A DNA stretch of 54,921 bases from Planctomycetota bacterium (lineage in GTDB: Bacteria; Planctomycetota; Planctomycetia; Pirellulales; Thermoguttaceae): NCBI GenBank assembly GCA_029550925.1, contig JAKPGL010000202.1, forward strand, positions 1 to 54,921, in the 5' to 3' direction. Below are positions 8,098 through 17,160 of this stretch, one piece after another (positions within the stretch are counted from its first letter, which is position 1; every line of letters starts with the position of its first letter). The position numbers and the translations under genes are program-made. The notes under the pieces are model-generated. The model made no database searches and had not been told where the DNA came from. It worked only from the letters and a program-made list of their open reading frames with translations.

Positions 8098-11090
8098 CGC
8101 ACCCGGTAGCATCGGCCCGGATGGTCTTCGATCGGCGGGAGCGGTTCCAAAACTCCCCACCGGACCCCCGCCTCGAAAAGCTCCGGCTCCACCAGCGGCG
8201 TAAAACCATAATTGCCAGGACTCCGGTACCGGGTAATTTCCCCCCAGTGGACAAAAATATATTTTATTTCTCGCTCAGCCAAAAGCTGCTTGACCGTCTG
8301 GGTAAATTGCTGACCAAGCCGATCGGGTGGATGCCCGCTTCTGGAAAAAGCATCGGTTACTTTTTCCGCATCGCCAAAAACCGGAGAGTCCAGGAAAGCT
8401 AAGGAGAAACCCATTCGGGCGGCCGCTTGCCAAAGGATATCTTCCAGCGGCGAGGTATTGAAACAGGTGGCATAGAACACCGGCACTTCCAGGTCGAACG
8501 GCTGGGCGTCGCCCACGAGGAGGACCCGGCCTTCCTGTACATAACGGTTGAACCAAAGATGCCACGGATCGACCCGCTCCGGATCGTGGCGTAGTCGCTC
8601 CAGGGGGACAAAATACCGGTTGTAGCCGCCCGCTGCCGGCAGACCGCTAGCTAGCAGAAACCCATAGAGCACTCCTATCGCCAATAGTCCCCCCCGACAG
8701 TACCGCCACAGCCGACTTTCGGACCAACAGGCCCCGGCCCCGGCCAGCAGAGCCGCCATCGGCAGCACCGGCAACCAAAACCGATCGATCCGATGGGTCA
8801 GGAGCCACCACATCGCTATCCACCAGACCAGAGAACCCAAAAGCAGCCAGCGAAACGCCGATTCTTCTTGGAGCCGAGTACCACTACCCAGAATTTCCCT
8901 CTTTTCTGGCGGCAAAGGGGTAGGGGCTCCATTCCACGGAAGAGGGTTAGGGGAGAAACTCCCCTCTCCCCTCCGCGGGAGAGGGTTAGGGTGAGGGGGA
9001 AATTCTTTCGGAGGGCCGCTCCCTATCGGCGGGGGCTTTGAGCGGTCCGCCTCACCCGGCCAGCCAACAGGCTGGCCGGCCTCTCCCGCCAGGGGAGAGG
9101 CCACTGGAGGGCTAGCACCTCTCGGTTGCTCTCTACCGGGTCGCTGTTTGGACCGGCGCAGAAAGGCCAGCACCATCAGCGGTACAATGAGCGGGCCGAT
9201 CCATTCGCTTCGCCAAATCACTCGGCTCAGATCGTCGGCCAATCGGCCCAGGCTAAATTGCTGCGGCAGATGCACCCGGTTCCAGCGGCTCTCTTTGTCC
9301 GGGTCCCACGCTTTGCCCCCCAAGACCGAGTAACAGAGCGGATAGACCGGATTGCCGGCCAAACAGGCGTTTTTCACGTACCACAAACCACCCCCCAAAA
9401 AGGCCGCCAATCCAAATACCCCAACCTTCAGAAGGAGGTTTCGGAAGCAGGGCTTTGGGGAGGCCCTTAGGCAGGCCTGCCAACCGACCCACACCAAGCC
9501 GGGCAGTCCCAAAAACAAAACAGCCGGATATTTGGTCCCGGCAGCCGCCCCGACCAGATACCCGCCCAGCACCAGATACCCCCAGGCCGATTGCTGCACC
9601 GGTTGCCCGCCGGGGCCAGCGGTTGGCGGTGGGATGGCCGGGCTTCCGCCAGAGAGTTGCTCGCCTGCTGGGGAAGGATCGGCCGGAAAATTGGTGCGAG
9701 CCCACCCACCGGAGGTTCCGCTGGCAGGAGAACCACCCCGTTCTATCTGGCCCGGCTCGGTCCAGAGCCATAAGGCCCACCCAGCCAGCAGCACGTAGCA
9801 GGCGGTTACCCCTTCGTTTAGCCCGGCCGTGGAAACCTGAATGATCCAAGGGGTAGCCAGGTAAAGGGCAGCGGCTACCAGACCGGCCCGGGGAGAAATC
9901 ATCCGTCGGCCAATGGCCCATAAAGCGGCGGCACAGACCAATGTCAAACTGGCCATGGCGGTTTTACCGGCCAACGCCCCCAACCACCACTGGCCCGAAA
10001 AACCCATCGCGGCCAGGGCTAACATCTCCGCGCCCAGCGGCATGTTGGCATAGACATTGTACGGTAGGAAGGAGATTCGGCCTTGCTGATACCACTCTTT
10101 GGGGGCCTGGAGGTGGTATTCCCGCACATCGAAATCCACCGGCGGCAACATGGCCCCCAACAGGATCAGGATGACCAAAGGGACTATTGCCACCGCCCAC
10201 CAAGCCGAAACCGGAGTGTCCGAGTTTGGGGGCTCACCCTTTTGAGTAAAAGTTTTTTGGAACACTTCAGGATGGCGGGATGAGGGTATTTTCATCTCTC
10301 GCTTGGTGGCGGATGAGCTTATTTTCCCCTCCCCCCTGGTGGGAGAGGGTAAGGGTGAGGGAGGATTTTTAGGAGATCCCTGTTTTTTATCCCCTTTAGC
10401 CGGCCTAGGGTTTGCCGAGGCTGGCCTCTCCCGCAGAGGGGAGAGGCCGGTGGTTTTAGCCTGCTCAGATGTTGCGGATTTTTCTGCCGGTGCAGAGCAG
10501 GATAGAGATTTTAGGAAATTTAGAAATTTTGCGAAAAATAATAAAAATAAACGCTTTAGATAATTTCTATTGATCCATCCGGTACCCCCTAAAAGTAGGA
10601 TTGTTGGTGTCCAAAACACGGCCCGGTACGGGAGCAGACCAGCCAGGCCAACGGCCAGGGTGTAGGTGGAGAGCAGACTGGCCCCGACGGCCAAGGAAAA
10701 GCAGTGTTTTTCCACCGGAGAAAGTTTTTTCGGAAGGCCAAGGGCCCGGAGCACCAGCCAACCGGCAGCCCAGCCCGTGGCCAATACCACCCCCGCCCAC
10801 CAAAGGACCGGTAGCCGATCCCAAAGTCCGAACTCGCCCCGGCCGCCAAACCAGGCCTTTCCAACCCAATCTTCCGGCAAAAGGAGAAGCTGAACCAGGA
10901 GGTCGATTCGGCGGATTTGGCCCCCGTTGGCCTCCGGCGGCAGCCGGGCTTCCAGGGTGGGCAATCGGCTGGTGAAAAACAGAAACCAATATCCCCCTAA
11001 AAGGAGAGGGGTGCCAACCATCCCGGCCATGCCTGCCCATCGGCGCCAGGCTGCTTTTGCGTTGTATTGTGCCGGGGCAGAGTCTATCAT
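8091..11090 (-). CDS. Polytopic GT39-type glycosyltransferase-like membrane protein with repeat-derived loops
   Basis: The 999-residue protein has about ten or more membrane segments. An extracytoplasmic MLPPVDFDVREYHLQAPKEW motif resembles the acidic first loop of GT39/ArnT/RgtA-like enzymes that use polyprenyl-phosphate sugars. The C-terminal soluble domain (YNRYFVPLERLRHDPERVDP onward) includes VLLVGDAQPFDLEVPVFYAT. Three Pro/Gly/Ser-rich stretches at about residues 195-270, 445-500 and 655-720 interrupt the fold. Two of them encode peptides such as SPLPSPTRGEGK and PHPNPLPRRGEG, which are translations of an intergenic CTCTCCC repeat. The frame stays open across all of them, so the gene is probably functional. 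No strong ribosome site precedes the ATG. The sugar and acceptor are unknown. Confidence 0.75.
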   Translation of the reverse strand: MIDSAPAQYNAKAAWRRWAGMAGMVGTPLLLGGYWFLFFTSRLPTLEARLPPEANGGQIRRIDLLVQLLLLPEDWVGKAWFGGRGEFGLWDRLPVLWWAGVVLATGWAAGWLVLRALGLPKKLSPVEKHCFSLAVGASLLSTYTLAVGLAGLLPYRAVFWTPTILLLGGTGWINRNYLKRLFLLFFAKFLNFLKSLSCSAPAEKSATSEQAKTTGLSPLRERPASANPRPAKGDKKQGSPKNPPSPLPSPTRGEGKISSSATKREMKIPSSRHPEVFQKTFTQKGEPPNSDTPVSAWWAVAIVPLVILILLGAMLPPVDFDVREYHLQAPKEWYQQGRISFLPYNVYANMPLGAEMLALAAMGFSGQWWLGALAGKTAMASLTLVCAAALWAIGRRMISPRAGLVAAALYLATPWIIQVSTAGLNEGVTACYVLLAGWALWLWTEPGQIERGGSPASGTSGGWARTNFPADPSPAGEQLSGGSPAIPPPTAGPGGQPVQQSAWGYLVLGGYLVGAAAGTKYPAVLFLGLPGLVWVGWQACLRASPKPCFRNLLLKVGVFGLAAFLGGGLWYVKNACLAGNPVYPLCYSVLGGKAWDPDKESRWNRVHLPQQFSLGRLADDLSRVIWRSEWIGPLIVPLMVLAFLRRSKQRPGREQPRGASPPVASPLAGEAGQPVGWPGEADRSKPPPIGSGPPKEFPPHPNPLPRRGEGSFSPNPLPWNGAPTPLPPEKREILGSGTRLQEESAFRWLLLGSLVWWIAMWWLLTHRIDRFWLPVLPMAALLAGAGACWSESRLWRYCRGGLLAIGVLYGFLLASGLPAAGGYNRYFVPLERLRHDPERVDPWHLWFNRYVQEGRVLLVGDAQPFDLEVPVFYATCFNTSPLEDILWQAAARMGFSLAFLDSPVFGDAEKVTDAFSRSGHPPDRLGQQFTQTVKQLLAEREIKYIFVHWGEITRYRSPGNYGFTPLVEPELFEAGVRWGVLEPLPPIEDHPGRCYRVRP
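8936..9112. repeat. CTCTCCC/GGGAGAGG repeat cluster inside the GT39-type gene
   Basis: Two palindromic modules lie here, one reading CCCCTCCGCGGGAGAGGGTT followed by AGGGTGAGGGG, the other GGCCTCTCCCGCCAGGGGAG. Similar modules lie at about 10320-10450 and in intergenic elements near 16670, 44215, 46730, 46910 and 48665. Inside the gene they read in frame as residues about 660-718 of the membrane protein. Confidence 0.75.
10315..10455. repeat. Second CTCTCCC/GGGAGAGG repeat cluster inside the GT39-type gene
   Basis: CCCCTCCCCCCTGGTGGGAG followed by GGTAAGGGTGAGG, then GGCCTCTCCCGCAGAGGGGA further on, form two hairpins of the same family as at 8936-9112. They fall within a non-conserved Ser/Pro/Lys-rich loop at about residues 210-260 of the protein. 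Confidence 0.7.
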
Positions 11091-11278
11091 AGTGTACTAC
11101 CCGAAGCTTGTCGCCTATCCTGGAAAACCACTTGGGAGGGTCGCTCCCAGGGCTGCCAGCCCTGGAAAGAATGGGTGTTTTCGGGTAATTTTCCCTAGGG
11201 ATTTGTTTCCGAGGGTTTTGCCAGAACCTATAGTTCAGAAGAAAGTCTCCAAGATATTTATTTTCGGATTATTGTACC

Positions 11279-12307
11279 ATGACGGCTGGAAGAGGACGAA
11301 TTTGCGGTATTTATGTTCCCCACATGGTGCCGCTGACGGACCGGGGGGAGATCAACGAGCGGGAACTGCGTCTGTACATCGACTGGATGATCGACCGTGG
11401 GGTGCATGGGCTGTATCCGAACGGTTCGACGAGCGAGTTTACCCGGTTTACGCCACAGGAACGTCGGCGGATCATCGAGATTGTGATGGATCAGACGGCA
11501 GGCCGGGTTCCGGTGCTGGCCGGGGCGGCGGAGGCCAACGTGCGGGAAACCCTGGCCGCCTGTGAGTACTATCATCAGCTGGGCGCCCGGGCGGTGGCGA
11601 TTGTTTCGCCGTTTTATTATCGGCTCAGCCCGGACAATGTGTATGCCTACTTTCGGGAGATCGCAGAGCATACGCCGATTGATGTTACTTTGTACAATAT
11701 CCCGATGTTTGCTTCGCCGATCGACGTGCCGACGGTGCGTCGGCTGGCCGAGGAGTGCCCCAGGATTGTCGGCATCAAGGATTCCTCCGGGGACCTGGCG
11801 CAGATGATGCGGATGATCGAGGCGGTTCGGCCCATCCGGCCAGATTTTAGTTTTCTGACCGGTTGGGATGCGGTGCTGATGCCGATGCTGGTGATCGGTT
11901 GCGATGGCGGCATCAACGCTACGGCGGGCGTTGTGCCGGAGCTGACGCGGAAACTGTATGATCTGACACTGGCCGGTCGGCTCGAAGAGGCCCGCACGCT
12001 TCAGTACAAATTACGGAAGGTATTTGATCTGTTGCTGTACTCGGCCGATTTTCCGGAAGGGGTGCGGGTGGGGCTGGCGATTCGAGGATTTCGGATGGGC
12101 GTCGGTCGGCAACCGCTTTCGGAAAAGCACCAGCAGGCCCTGGCCCAATTGCAGCAGGCGCTTTGGGAACTGCTTTCGCAGGAGGGGTATCCGTGTGAGT
12201 CGCTGGGGGCTTGTGGGATAGAGGCCAGGGCGGGTTTTGATCCGGCAGAGGTGGCCCGGTTGGCCGACCAGATCGCCGCCGCCCTGAAAGCCCGAGGACT
12301 GCCCTAA
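11279..12307 (+). CDS. Dihydrodipicolinate synthase / N-acetylneuraminate lyase family aldolase
   Basis: This is a class I pyruvate-type aldolase of 342 residues. Schiff-base Lys167 lies in GIKDSSGD and catalytic Tyr139 in TLYNIP; the substrate loop reads NGSTSEF near residues 49-55 instead of the GTTGE of true DapA, so another 2-keto acid or aldehyde substrate is likely. The C-terminus is about 45 residues longer than usual, including a segment with Cys. A microcompartment shell gene starts 56 bp downstream on the same strand, suggesting co-transcription and possibly an encapsulated or shell-associated aldol reaction; that link is inference. The ATG lacks an obvious Shine-Dalgarno sequence. 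Confidence 0.85.
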   Translation: MTAGRGRICGIYVPHMVPLTDRGEINERELRLYIDWMIDRGVHGLYPNGSTSEFTRFTPQERRRIIEIVMDQTAGRVPVLAGAAEANVRETLAACEYYHQLGARAVAIVSPFYYRLSPDNVYAYFREIAEHTPIDVTLYNIPMFASPIDVPTVRRLAEECPRIVGIKDSSGDLAQMMRMIEAVRPIRPDFSFLTGWDAVLMPMLVIGCDGGINATAGVVPELTRKLYDLTLAGRLEEARTLQYKLRKVFDLLLYSADFPEGVRVGLAIRGFRMGVGRQPLSEKHQQALAQLQQALWELLSQEGYPCESLGACGIEARAGFDPAEVARLADQIAAALKARGLP

Positions 12308-12363
12308 AAGAAACTGCCTCAGGAGTAGGACCCGAAAAGAAAAACCTGCTGGGGACGGAGTGG

Positions 12364-13014
12364 ATGAGTTACAGTCTAGCCCTGTTGGAAATTGCGAACC
12401 TGACGCCAGCGTTTGTGGTGTTGGACCGATGCCTGAAGGCAGCCGGGGTGGAACTCCTAGGGGTGGAAAGCACGATGGAGGCCGGTCAGGTGCTGAAGCT
12501 GATCGGGCCGACGGCCGATGTGGAGTCGGCCGGGGAGGCTGGGGCGGCCTTGGCCCGGCAGATGGGGTCGCAGGCGACGGTGGTCATTTTGCCTGCCCCG
12601 GACCCCGGCGTGCAAGTCTTGAGCAACCAACCTCCCGAATATGTACCGATGTTGGATATCATGGATCAACGGATCAAAAGAACTCGTGGTTCTGGGAAAT
12701 CTACGATGCGAGAAACGACGATGGACGCTCCTGATGCTTTAGGGCTTTTGGAAACTCAAGGGTTAGTAGCGGCCCTTCATGCCACGGATACCATGCTCAA
12801 GACCAGTGCGGTGAGCCTGGTGGGCAAGGAGAAGATTGGCGGGGCCTATGTAACGATTGTGGTGCGGGGGGATGTGGCGGCGGTGCAGGCGGCCATTACG
12901 GCGGGCCGGGAAACCGTGGAAAAACTCGGCGGCCGATTGATCATGGCCGACGTGATCACCCGGCCGCATCCGGAACTATTGGCCCTGCTGCCGAAATTGG
13001 AACTGGCCCGCTGA
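12364..13014 (+). CDS. Two-domain bacterial microcompartment (BMC) shell protein
   Basis: The 216-residue protein contains two BMC folds. The first, about residues 4-80, is divergent (SLALLEIANLTPAFVVLDRC). The second, about 125-205, is canonical: ALGLLETQGLVAALHATDTM, the pore-loop segment KIGGAYVT, VVRGDVAAVQAAI and ITRPHPEL. A basic linker with RIKRTRGSGKS joins them. This architecture forms pseudo-hexameric trimers (BMC-T) in known shells. No other shell gene (BMC-H, BMC-P) or typical core enzyme such as PduP or PduL is in the window. It lies 56 bp after the aldolase gene. GGAG is present only 3 nt before the ATG, a tight spacing. Confidence 0.88.
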   Translation: MSYSLALLEIANLTPAFVVLDRCLKAAGVELLGVESTMEAGQVLKLIGPTADVESAGEAGAALARQMGSQATVVILPAPDPGVQVLSNQPPEYVPMLDIMDQRIKRTRGSGKSTMRETTMDAPDALGLLETQGLVAALHATDTMLKTSAVSLVGKEKIGGAYVTIVVRGDVAAVQAAITAGRETVEKLGGRLIMADVITRPHPELLALLPKLELAR

Positions 13015-13130
13015 GTCTCTGGGGCGAAGAAGGGGCGGGCAATGCGGAGATGGCTGGGCCATCCGGAGGGCTTTTTTGGGAAAATGGGCAAAATGGGCTG
13101 TCTGGACGGCTTGGGCAAAAAATATGGGCA

Positions 13131-13160
13131 TTGACCGGCCTTTTTCTTTTTCCGTATGCT
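13131..13160 (+). promoter_or_regulatory. Candidate sigma-70-type promoter before the LptF/G gene
   Basis: TTGACC (13131-13136) and TATGCT (13155-13160) are separated by 18 bp, including T-rich DNA. The permease ATG lies 130 bp downstream. This fits a promoter starting a transcript separate from the aldolase/BMC pair. No other signal was found in the 276-bp gap. Confidence 0.5.
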
Positions 13161-13290
13161 TTTAACGGAGTGGGAAAACATTCCATTTTGGATTCTGTCC
13201 CTAAAGGAGTTTTCTCCCGTTTGCTGAGGCAAGGGGGTTGTTGGCCGGCGGCTGGATGGATGGCGATTTTGCTTCGATAGGTACACACGG

Positions 13291-14457
13291 ATGGGCATTA
13301 TCGACCGGTATCTCTTGCGCCAGTTCTTGCAGACGTTTGTGATCTGTTTTTTGAGTCTGTGGGGGCTGTATGTGATTTTTGATCTGTTTACGAACCTGGA
13401 GGAGTTTTTGCAGGCGGGGGAAAAGACCGGCAATTTGTGGCGGCTGATCGGCGAGTTTTACGGCTATCAGGCCATCGCATTTTTTGATCGGACCAGCGGC
13501 CTACTGGCATTGATTTCGGCGATGGCCACGCTGGCCTGGCTGGAACGCCATAACGAGATGACCGCCCTGATGGCGGCCGGCATTTCCAAGTGGCGGATTG
13601 CCGCACCGGTGGTGGCCGCTTCGGCGGTGGTTACCCTGTTGGCGACGGTCAACCGGGAAACCCTCATCCCTCGATGCCGAGAGCAGTTGGCCCGGAAAAC
13701 GACGGATCTGTTGGGTGACCGGCCCCAGGTGATGGCGCCCTGTTACGATACGACGACCAGGATTCTGTTTCGTGGCTCGGCCGTCTATACCCATCAGCAG
13801 CGGATCGAAAAACCCGATCTGTTGTTGCCGCCGGGATTGGACGAGTATGGACCGACGTTGGCGGCGGAAAATGCGTTTTACCGGCCGGCCAATGCCGAGC
13901 ATCCGGCCGGGTATCTTCTGGAGGGGGTCCAACAGCCGACAGGTTTGGACAAACGCTCCTCGCTTTTGAGAGACGGGAATCCAGTAGTGATTACGCCGCT
14001 GGATGCCCCGGATTGGCTTCGGCCGGGAGAGTGTTTTGTGGTGAGCGACTTGGCGTTTGAGCAATTGGCCGGGGGGCTGGCCTGGCGGCAATATGCTTCG
14101 ACGGCGGAACTGATCCAAGGGTTGCGATCCAAGGGTCTGGAGTTTGGCGCGGATGTCCGGGTGGCCATCCACAGCCGATTGGTCCAGCCGCTGTTGGACC
14201 TGACGCTTCTGTTTTTGGGGTTGCCGCTAGTGCTTCGGCGGGAGATGCGGAACGTGTTTTTGGCCCTGGGTACGTGTTTGCTGTTGGTGGCGGGGTTTAT
14301 GGTGGTGGTGTTTGCGTTTCAGTATTTAGGGACGATCTATCTCTTGCCGCCTTCTTTGGCGGCTTGGGCGCCGCTACTGATCTTTACACCGGCGGCAGTG
14401 GCTATGTCGGAACCCTTGTGGGAACGGACCCACCGCCGGCGATTGCAAATGACCTAG
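13291..14457 (+). CDS. LptF/LptG family permease
   Basis: The 388-residue inner-membrane protein starts MGIIDRYLLRQFLQTFVICF, the typical first helix of LptF/LptG (YjgP/YjgQ). Helices at about residues 65-85 and 105-125 and three C-terminal helices (RLVQPLLDLTLLFLGLPLVL and following) flank a periplasmic beta-jellyroll domain of about 170 residues. In the LptBFG complex this subunit helps extract lipopolysaccharide or a similar lipid for transport to the outer membrane. Whether it is LptF or LptG cannot be told; the partner is not in the window. The ribosome site is weak. Confidence 0.85.
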   Translation: MGIIDRYLLRQFLQTFVICFLSLWGLYVIFDLFTNLEEFLQAGEKTGNLWRLIGEFYGYQAIAFFDRTSGLLALISAMATLAWLERHNEMTALMAAGISKWRIAAPVVAASAVVTLLATVNRETLIPRCREQLARKTTDLLGDRPQVMAPCYDTTTRILFRGSAVYTHQQRIEKPDLLLPPGLDEYGPTLAAENAFYRPANAEHPAGYLLEGVQQPTGLDKRSSLLRDGNPVVITPLDAPDWLRPGECFVVSDLAFEQLAGGLAWRQYASTAELIQGLRSKGLEFGADVRVAIHSRLVQPLLDLTLLFLGLPLVLRREMRNVFLALGTCLLLVAGFMVVVFAFQYLGTIYLLPPSLAAWAPLLIFTPAAVAMSEPLWERTHRRRLQMT

Positions 14458-14513
14458 ATCGCTTGGGGTGTTCCAGGGCGTCTTTTTGTCGATTGTCCAG
14501 GGATACGGAGAGG

Positions 14514-15446
14514 TTATTGGGACACGGGGCCGGAAGGCGGGGCAGGCGGACGAGCTGTTTGAGGTGCTGAAGGAGGATGGGAGTTCGGCGCTGTCTCCGG
14601 CGGGGGCGTATTGGAGGCCGGTAGCCCAGCGGCCTGTTGAGGGCCTACGCCCGACTTCTCCCCCGAAGCAGAATTTTCTGGTCGGTTCTTTTGGGCGAAC
14701 TCCTCGCTGGGTTCTGCAAAGAAGGCTTCATCCGCCACGGAGAGACGTTCCCGCCTGTCTTGGCCGGGATAGATCAGAGGTATATCCAGTTTACTGCCGG
14801 CAAAGGTGGTTCCTTCGTAGATGGTGCCGCGTTGGAACGGCCCAGCGCCGAAGACCCAGATGCTTTTGGCTTTGCTTTCGGACGCCACCACCCCGGATTG
14901 CCACGCAGGCCGACCAGTGGTGCGGTTATAGGCGAAGACAGCGATTTTGGCCACCCCGTGCTGTTGGGTCCGTTTGATAAAGGGAATCTCAGGAATGCTG
15001 GTCGGGACGCCATTCATTGGAAAGACCGATGGTAATTGAGTGGCCGGAACGCCAAAGAGAATGTCATGCCGATCGGTGCCGAGTGCCCCGGCTCGGAGTT
15101 CGACGATATAATCGGCCTCTTCTCGTTTTTCTTTCAAGATGCACCCGTTGGCCAGGAGTTGTTGCCGCAGCGTACTGACCAGATAGGGGGCGTCGGTCAT
15201 GCCTTGCACGGGTTGGGAGTCCAGATAGACGGTTCGGCCAGCCAAGGCCCGGAAATCCACCTGACTAACCGCACGATCCATGGCATCGGAGAGCAGGAGT
15301 TGTTCGGTGGCGGTTCGGCTGGTATCGGTCCATCGGGTGGTCCCGCACCCGCCAAATAGAGCTGCTGCCGCCAGCAGGATGGCGAAAAAGAAATATCTTT
15401 TACCCTGTCGGCAGTTTGGGACCGTGGGTTGCCCTCCGGTCAGCAA
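14514..15446 (-). CDS. Planctomycete lipoprotein (DUF6655-like)
   Basis: The product has about 310 residues. A hydrophobic signal (YFFFAILLAAAALFGG) ends in the lipobox ALFGGC, so it should be an outer- or inner-membrane lipoprotein. The mature part begins GTTRWTDTSRTATEQLLLSD, a block I associate with planctomycete family DUF6655, followed by a domain with YIVELRAGALGTD and AVFAYNRTTGRPAWQSG. The last 60 residues are Pro/Ser/Ala-rich and disordered. I chose TTG at 15446 because AGGAAGG lies just upstream and the signal peptide then has a normal n-region; an ATG at 15557 would add 37 atypical residues. It converges on the LptF/G gene with a 56-bp gap. Function unknown. Confidence 0.75.
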   Translation of the reverse strand: MLTGGQPTVPNCRQGKRYFFFAILLAAAALFGGCGTTRWTDTSRTATEQLLLSDAMDRAVSQVDFRALAGRTVYLDSQPVQGMTDAPYLVSTLRQQLLANGCILKEKREEADYIVELRAGALGTDRHDILFGVPATQLPSVFPMNGVPTSIPEIPFIKRTQQHGVAKIAVFAYNRTTGRPAWQSGVVASESKAKSIWVFGAGPFQRGTIYEGTTFAGSKLDIPLIYPGQDRRERLSVADEAFFAEPSEEFAQKNRPENSASGEKSGVGPQQAAGLPASNTPPPETAPNSHPPSAPQTARPPAPPSGPVSQ

Positions 15447-15728
15447 AGAAACCTTCCTCGGACTGTGTCGGGCGGATTCCGACCGGCAAAGCACCCTTTG
15501 CCGATCTGGTTTTCTTCGGAAAAAAGTGGGTGGATGGGGAGGAGGAGCGATCAACACCTTCTTTGCTCTCCAGCGTTTCTTACCACCTGCGCAACACGAT
15601 CCAAGACCGGGTTTAAGAGGGTCGGGATTGTACCCAAACCCTCTGGAGGCAAGAAGAGCTTTTTCAAAGCTCCCTCTTTTCAGGGGGGAATAAGGCCAAT
15701 CTGTGGAGAGGTGTTCTCATCCATCAGA
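15447..15728. other. Gap with no gene between lipoprotein and DUF1080 genes
   Basis: Open frames on the plus strand here are antisense or compositional and lack ribosome sites. The lipoprotein promoter should lie in this stretch on the minus strand, but I see no clear consensus hexamers. Confidence 0.4.
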
Positions 15729-15774
15729 AGAAAAAACGAAAAGGGCCATTACCCCTCTTCGGTGGCAATGGCCC
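15729..15774 (-). terminator. Intrinsic terminator of the DUF1080 gene
   Basis: On the minus strand an 8-bp stem GGGCCATT/AATGGCCC encloses a 16-nt loop and is followed by a T-rich tail (TTTTCGTTTTTTC). It lies about 90 bp after the DUF1080 stop codon in the reading direction of that gene. Confidence 0.75.
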
Positions 15775-15865
15775 AGTTCTTATGGCTGCCAATTTAACAA
15801 TCTGTGGGATTTGAGAAAAATACACAAAATAGGCAAGCCAAGTCGCTCTGCAGGACAGTCAAAGC

Positions 15866-16555
15866 CTATTCCAGCGGCTTGATTTTCAGATTTCGGAAGT
15901 AGATCGGGGCGTCGCCGTGTTTGCCCTGAAAACCAATATAGCCTTTGGTCCCCAGCTCGGCCTTCGGCTTGTTCAGCCAGGGGGGAATATCGGTACCATC
16001 CGGGTTTTTCTTGGCCGAGGTGTATTTCCGCATGTCGAAGGTATTGACTGGTTTGCCGTTGAGCATGACATAGATCATCGGTCCTTTGCAGACGATGGTC
16101 ATACGGTTCCACTCGCCTGCTTTTTTGACGACTTGTTCTGTAGCGGGCTGATGGCCGAAAATGGCGGCGGTGTGCCAGCTACGGGGCATTTTGGCCCATT
16201 TTTCGGCGTAATCGTCGCAGATTTGGATTTCCACGGAATCGGAAATATATTTATTCTGATCAATGCAATACACGAACACCCCGCTATTGCTGCCCGGGGC
16301 GTTTTTGAACTCCAGGTCGAGGATGAAGTTTTCGTATTGTTTTTTGGTCCAAATGCAGCGGTCTTCGGTAGCAGTCAGGACCCCATCCTCAATCCGCCAT
16401 ACCCCTTTGGGAAAAGCGGCGTTCGACAGGTCCGGGCCGAAAAGGTCCGGCCAATCTTTCGAGTCGGGATGGTCTTTTAAGGGGAATTCATCGGCCCCAG
16501 CCCAACCGGCCAAGCCCAACACCACCAGGAGTGCCATCGTCCAAAGTCTGTTCAT
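15866..16555 (-). CDS. DUF1080 (3-keto-disaccharide hydrolase type) secreted protein
   Basis: The 229-residue protein has a signal peptide (MNRLWTMALLVVLGLAGWAGA, cut about residue 20) and one concanavalin-like beta-sandwich domain. Family hallmarks are WRIEDGVLTATEDRCIWT, FILDLEFKNAPGSNSGVFV and the C-terminal GYIGFQGKHGDAPIYFRNLK. DUF1080 proteins are abundant in planctomycetes and some hydrolyse 3-keto-glycosides. The start at 16555 follows GGAG with 7-nt spacing; an upstream in-frame start at 16588 has none. Its upstream region holds mosaic element B. Confidence 0.9.
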   Translation of the reverse strand: MNRLWTMALLVVLGLAGWAGADEFPLKDHPDSKDWPDLFGPDLSNAAFPKGVWRIEDGVLTATEDRCIWTKKQYENFILDLEFKNAPGSNSGVFVYCIDQNKYISDSVEIQICDDYAEKWAKMPRSWHTAAIFGHQPATEQVVKKAGEWNRMTIVCKGPMIYVMLNGKPVNTFDMRKYTSAKKNPDGTDIPPWLNKPKAELGTKGYIGFQGKHGDAPIYFRNLKIKPLE

Positions 16556-16597
16556 CACCCATCTCCTTTCAGAAAAACCCTGAGACAAAAAGAAGAA

Positions 16598-16809
16598 GTA
16601 ACATTTCAGCCGAATGGAGGGCTTCTGTTCGTGTCATTCCTGTGAAAGCTCCTGATCCAGCAGTTTCGCCTCTCCCCCGGCCGTCGAGAGTCCGGTAGGG
16701 CGTAGGTTTTGCCTACGCCGAAAGCCGGGCGAGGTGGAACAGGATTCCCACTTGCGCGGAAATGAGATTCTCCGAAAAAGAAGCCTACTCGACTTGGCGG
16801 AAGTGTTCG
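16598..16809. repeat. MITE-like mosaic intergenic element B
   Basis: The left end is GTAACATTTCAGCCGAATG (16598-16616). Inside are a degenerate dRS3-like GTCATTCCTGTG, the module CTCTCCCCCGGCCGTCGAGAG, and a perfect hairpin GGCGTAGG/CCTACGCC with a TTTTG loop. A poorer right end, CTACTCGACTTGGCGGAAGTG, lies near 16786-16806. The right boundary is uncertain. Confidence 0.5.
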
Positions 16810-17160
16810 CAAAAGAATCGGTTGTCTGGTTTCCGTGGAGCCTCCGGACTGGCGAGCCGTTTCCCCTCCTTGGAAAATGGGAAACCTAAGAAAGATAGCA
16901 TAATTTCCTCGTCTAGGGAAAGCAAGTCCTTCGGAATGAGGGGTCGAAAAGGGGAGCAGCGTTCCATAGAATCCTTACGGAACTCAAAGAATGTGTGTTG
17001 GGAAAAAGGAAAAAGTTCCCGGAGGATTGCCTCCGGGAGAAAATGGGGTAAAACAATGGAAGATAGAGGGAGGTTCCTTTCCGAAAATGGTTCAAAACGT
17101 ACGGGCGGGGCAAAAGGGGAATTCTGGGTAAGATAGTTCTCTCTCATGGAGGGCAAAACC
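16810..17160. other. A-rich gap with no recognisable gene
   Basis: Open frames cover this stretch on both strands, but their products are low-complexity, Ser/Arg/Lys-rich and resemble no family, and their starts lack ribosome sites. The region is A+T-richer than its neighbours. It should contain the promoter of the SDR gene. Confidence 0.4.

Noticed and set aside
16762-17136. Open frame of 124 codons before the SDR gene
   Set aside because: It begins within mosaic element B, has no ribosome site, and its composition is low-complexity.
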